Source: DASREM01 sp035652095
Lineage (GTDB): Bacteria; Acidobacteriota; Terriglobia; Terriglobales; Acidobacteriaceae
Assembly (NCBI GenBank): GCA_035652095.1
Contig: DASREM010000049.1
Span: 1 to 64,000 of the forward strand
DNA: 64,000 nucleotides
Direction of reading: 5' to 3'
In this document: positions 61,328 to 64,000 of the stretch, in pieces
Layout: each line of letters begins with the position of its first letter
Position numbering within the stretch: the first letter of the stretch is position 1
Made by a program: the position numbers and the translations under genes
Notes under the pieces: model-generated
The model's database searches: none
What the model was told of the DNA's origin: nothing
The model's input: only the letters and a program-made list of their open reading frames with translations

Positions 61328-62116
61328 TTACAGGCCCTTGTACAGGCCTCCGTCTACCAGGAGTGTCTGCCCTGTGATGTAGGAGGCGCGTTCGGAGGCA
61401 AGCCAGACGATGGCATCGGCAACCTCCCGGGGTTCGCCTAAGCGTTTCACCGGAGCGTCGGCAGCCCAGCCCTCAAAAATCTGCTGCTGTGTCTTCCCTT
61501 CCGAGGCGGAGCGGCCCTTCGCAAGTTCCTTTAAGCGATCCGTGGCGGTAAAACCTGGGCCAACATTGTTCACCAGGATACCGTCCTTGCCGAATTCGTT
61601 GGCCAGGCTCTTAACCAAACCTACAACAGCGGCCCGAACTGCGTTGGAAAGAACCAAATCGGGAACAGGCTGCTTCGTGGTGATAGACGTAATGGTGACG
61701 ATCCGGCCCCACTTCCGTTTCTGCATAAAGGGGATCACTTCCCGGGCAAAATAGACGGTGCTGAGAAAGTTGGCATCCAGCGCCCTTTTCCATTCCTCGG
61801 TGCTCGCGGCCAGAAAGCCCTTGGCCGGGGGCCCCCCGGCGTTGGTCACACAGATATCGGCCGAGCCGAACTTCTCTACAACGGCTGAGACGAAGTGCTT
61901 TACCTCTGAAGGGTCGGTCACGTCGAAGGCCCGGGTGAACACTTCCACTCGGTGCAGTCGTCGGATATTGTCTGCGGCAGCCTGGAGCGCGGCCGGGTTG
62001 CGGGCGCACATGGCAATATGACAACCTTCGGCGGCGAAAGCTTCGGCGGTGGCCCTTCCGATACCTTGGCTCGAGGCCGCGACAATAGCAACACGGTTCT
62101 GTAGACCGGAATCCAT
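61328..62116 (-). CDS. Divergent short-chain dehydrogenase/reductase lacking the catalytic Tyr
   Basis: 262 aa from the ATG at 62116, which a -10 box nearly abuts. The Rossmann part AASSQGIGRATAEAF (13-27) and NAGG (92-95) are present, but the active site YxxxK is not: the region after S144 reads LVLSNAVRAAVVGLVKS, with Leu/Ser where Tyr stands and Val/Arg where Lys stands. SDRs of this LSNAVRAA type are a known divergent branch. It may still bind NAD(P)H and could act as a scaffold or an altered reductase. It is followed, after 250 bp, by the TonB receptor on the same strand. Confidence 0.85.
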   Translation of the reverse strand: MDSGLQNRVAIVAASSQGIGRATAEAFAAEGCHIAMCARNPAALQAAADNIRRLHRVEVFTRAFDVTDPSEVKHFVSAVVEKFGSADICVTNAGGPPAKGFLAASTEEWKRALDANFLSTVYFAREVIPFMQKRKWGRIVTITSITTKQPVPDLVLSNAVRAAVVGLVKSLANEFGKDGILVNNVGPGFTATDRLKELAKGRSASEGKTQQQIFEGWAADAPVKRLGEPREVADAIVWLASERASYITGQTLLVDGGLYKGL

Positions 62117-62125
62117 AGGGCCCGA

Positions 62126-62131
62126 ATTATA
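62126..62131 (-). promoter_or_regulatory. -10 box touching the SDR start
   Basis: TATAAT on the minus strand ends 9 nt before the SDR ATG, so the transcript would begin within a few nucleotides of the start codon. No ribosome binding site is present. No strong -35 was seen. Confidence 0.5.
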
Positions 62132-62156
62132 TCGCCAACTGAGGGCGAAACAGCTC

Positions 62157-62185
62157 TTGCCCAGCCGTGTGCCAGAATTTACCCT
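62157..62185 (+). promoter_or_regulatory. Promoter of ilvE
   Basis: TTGCCC (62157-62162) and TACCCT (62180-62185) are exactly 17 bp apart, 33 nt before the ATG at 62219. Confidence 0.45.
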
Positions 62186-62218
62186 TAAAACAATTGTTTC
62201 ACTTCGACGCGAGGGCCT

Positions 62219-63163
62219 ATGGCGAACGCAGCGCGTTTCGTGTGGATCGATCATGAACTGAAAAATGCTTCGGAGGGACAGGTTTCCTTTCTGAGTGCCG
62301 GTCTGCAGTACGGCTTCAGCGTATTCGAAGGAATACGTTGTTACGGAAGCGCAAACGGACCGGCGATATTCCGGCTCCAGGAACATGCAGCGCGATTACT
62401 GAATTCCGCCCACATTATTGGCTTGCGCACGCTCCCTTTTTCCCGGGAGCAGATTGTGACCGCGATTCAGAAGACGGTCGCAGCCAACGAGTTCTCCGCC
62501 TGCTACATCCGGCCAATGATTTTTCTGGAAGGCGCTCTCAACATGGTGGCCGATGCCGGCAAACCGCGGTTCATGATCGCGGTATGGGAATGGGGAGCGT
62601 TCATGGGAGCCGAGGCCCGGGAACGGGGAATACGGGCCAACATTTCTTCCATCACGCGCCTCCATCCGAACATCCTGATGACCAAGGCCAAGGTGTCGGG
62701 GAACTATGTGGGGTCCGTCCTGGCTAAGACAGAGTCGCAAAGGCTGGGTTTTGATGAAGCGATCATGCTCGATCCCCAGGGCTATGTGGCCGAATGCACC
62801 GGGGAGAACATCTTTGTGGTCAGAGACAAGGTCATCTACACGGTGCCAAGGGGATCGATTCTGGAGGGGATCACGCGGGACAGCATCATGATCCTGGCAC
62901 GAGATCTTGGGTATGAAGTGGTGGAAGAACAAATTTCACGCGACCAACTATACATGGCAGATGAAGTATTCGTGACGGGAACGGCGGCCGAGGTAATCGG
63001 GTTGCGAGAGATCGACTTCCGCGTTATTGGCGATGGCAAGACGGGTCCAGTTACACGCGCGTTGCAGGACTCATTAGACCTGGTGACAAGCGGGAAGCAT
63101 GGGCGATCGGAGCAGTGGTTATCGTATGTGCCTGCATTCGCGCCGGTCGCCGCAAAAGCGTAA
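62219..63163 (+). CDS. ilvE: Branched-chain amino acid aminotransferase
   Basis: Last step of Leu/Ile/Val synthesis; fold type IV PLP enzyme, 314 aa. K158 in TKAKVSGNYV is the cofactor lysine and E194 in ECTGENIF pairs with the pyridine nitrogen; YGFSVFEGIR near the N-terminus is the substrate loop. It starts at the ATG at 62219 and is followed 10 bp later by the trans-sulfuration gene. Confidence 0.95.
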   Translation: MANAARFVWIDHELKNASEGQVSFLSAGLQYGFSVFEGIRCYGSANGPAIFRLQEHAARLLNSAHIIGLRTLPFSREQIVTAIQKTVAANEFSACYIRPMIFLEGALNMVADAGKPRFMIAVWEWGAFMGAEARERGIRANISSITRLHPNILMTKAKVSGNYVGSVLAKTESQRLGFDEAIMLDPQGYVAECTGENIFVVRDKVIYTVPRGSILEGITRDSIMILARDLGYEVVEEQISRDQLYMADEVFVTGTAAEVIGLREIDFRVIGDGKTGPVTRALQDSLDLVTSGKHGRSEQWLSYVPAFAPVAAKA

Positions 63164-63173
63164 GGAAGGGATT

Positions 63174-64000
63174 ATGAAAAAACACCAGCACCGCCGGGAA
63201 ACAGAAGCTGTTCGTGGGGGCGCCGATCTGAGCAAGAAAAACGGGCCGCTGGCGACCCCGATTTATCAGACCTCCACGTTTGAGGTCACTGACAGCGAGC
63301 AGCAAATAAGGGCGACGCATACCGACATGTTCTACACCCGCTATGGCAATCCGACCCATACGGTGGTCGAAAACGCAATCGCGGACCTGGAGGGCACAGA
63401 TGCGGCTTTGCTATTTGCATCCGGCATGACTGCGATAACGACAACCATGCTGGCGCTGGTCAAAAGCGGAGATCACATCGTTGCGCAGCGCGATATCTAT
63501 GGCGGCGTGACTAAGTTTCTAAGCACATGGCTGTCGAAGTTCGGGGTCGAAACCACGTTTGTGGATACGACCGATTATGACCAGCACGCACGGGCCATGC
63601 GCCCAAACACGAAACTGCTGCACCTGGAGTCGCCGACGAATCCAACGCTGCGCGTGGTTGACCTGCACAAAGTGGCCGCGATTGCACGGGAGCGCAAAGT
63701 CATCACGCTGATCGACAGCACGTTTGCGACGCCGATGAACCAGCGTCCCGCAGATTTCGGCATTGACCTGGTCATGCATTCGGGCACGAAGTATTTCAAT
63801 GGACACTCGGACTTGATTGCCGGAATCGTGGCAGGGCGGCAGGACCTGGTTGACCAGATTCACCAGACACGCACCACGCTGGGCGGGAACATGGATCCAC
63901 ACGCGGCGTGGCTATTGTTACGCGGGATCAAGACCCTGGCCGTACGCGTGGAGCGGCAGAACGACAACGCACTCAAGATCGCGAGATTCCTGGCGAAGCA
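63174..64000 (+). CDS. Trans-sulfuration PLP enzyme, truncated by the window edge
   Basis: The frame opens with ATG at 63174, preceded by a strong AAGGAAGGG, and runs to the end of the window without a stop, so the C-terminus is outside. 275 residues are visible. Cys/Met metabolism PLP family (cystathionine gamma-synthase, gamma-lyase or O-acetylhomoserine sulfhydrylase). YTRYGNPT (54-61), the stacking tyrosine Y110 in RDIYGG, D181 in LIDSTFATP, and the cofactor lysine K206 in HSGTKYFNGHSD are intact. The exact reaction cannot be told. It is co-transcribed with ilvE. Confidence 0.93.
   Translation, partial: MKKHQHRRETEAVRGGADLSKKNGPLATPIYQTSTFEVTDSEQQIRATHTDMFYTRYGNPTHTVVENAIADLEGTDAALLFASGMTAITTTMLALVKSGDHIVAQRDIYGGVTKFLSTWLSKFGVETTFVDTTDYDQHARAMRPNTKLLHLESPTNPTLRVVDLHKVAAIARERKVITLIDSTFATPMNQRPADFGIDLVMHSGTKYFNGHSDLIAGIVAGRQDLVDQIHQTRTTLGGNMDPHAAWLLLRGIKTLAVRVERQNDNALKIARFLAK

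Noticed and set aside
1..64000. CRISPR array
   Set aside because: No 20-40 nt direct repeats with regular spacers were seen; the 7 nt tandem repeats are too short and unspaced.

Overview
The window looks like chromosomal DNA of an Acidobacteriota (Terriglobia-like) bacterium. The pointers are a long Oar-type TonB-dependent receptor with an N-terminal carboxypeptidase-regulatory-like domain, three transmembrane Hanks-type Ser/Thr kinases with TolB-like or TPR sensor regions, a HEAT-PilZ protein, a CHAD-HD fusion, and moderately GC-rich coding sequence that produces many long antisense shadow frames. The taxonomic call is inference from family content. No rRNA, tRNA, CRISPR array, prophage or intact insertion sequence was seen.

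Layout. (1) 0-12 kb: a small unknown protein, a REP-like inverted repeat, a parS-like palindrome, a kinase with a beta-propeller, a cytochrome c / sorbosone dehydrogenase, an FAD monooxygenase, a TPR kinase with a small tandem leader-like protein in the same transcription unit, then coproheme decarboxylase (hemQ). (2) 12-22 kb: an AhpD-like protein, an alkyltransferase-like DNA repair protein, a STAS protein, the dnaX-ybaB-recR cluster, a nuclease-like protein, a CHAD-HD fusion and a HEAT-PilZ protein. (3) 21.9-34.9 kb: one long minus-strand operon with membrane complex I genes (nuoA, C, D, H, J, K, L, M, N) running directly into the ATP synthase membrane sector (atpZ, atpI, atpB, atpE). It has two uninvited genes, a PH-like protein between nuoA and nuoC and a PD-(D/E)XK-like protein between atpZ and atpI; nuoB, E, F, G and I are absent. 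(4) 35-42.2 kb: lysS, then a five-gene cluster of a COG4947-like esterase, a RimK-like ATP-grasp ligase, a GCS2 carboxylate-amine ligase, an M29 metallopeptidase and a probably circularly permuted ATP-grasp protein. (5) 42.3-51.5 kb: a third kinase, a large PIG-L family protein, an amino acid permease, an MFS exporter, a DinB protein and a small conserved-looking protein. (6) 51.5-64 kb: a minus-strand operon from the TonB receptor through a CMD protein, aminotransferase, amidohydrolase and cupin to thrC and thrB, then an SDR, ilvE and a truncated trans-sulfuration gene cut by the window edge.

The best candidate for an undescribed system is the five-gene amidoligase cluster at 36.7-42.2 kb. 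Three ATP-dependent ligases of different architecture sit with a peptidase that retains all metal ligands and an esterase that retains its nucleophile, which suggests a ribosome-independent small peptide or conjugated amino acid is made and trimmed. Second-tier observations are exact four-unit heptanucleotide microrepeats in three separate spacers (and a two-unit one in a fourth), the tandem leader-like protein behind a kinase, the nuclease-like gene inside the atp genes, and several genes whose -10 box lies so close to the start codon that leaderless transcripts are likely.
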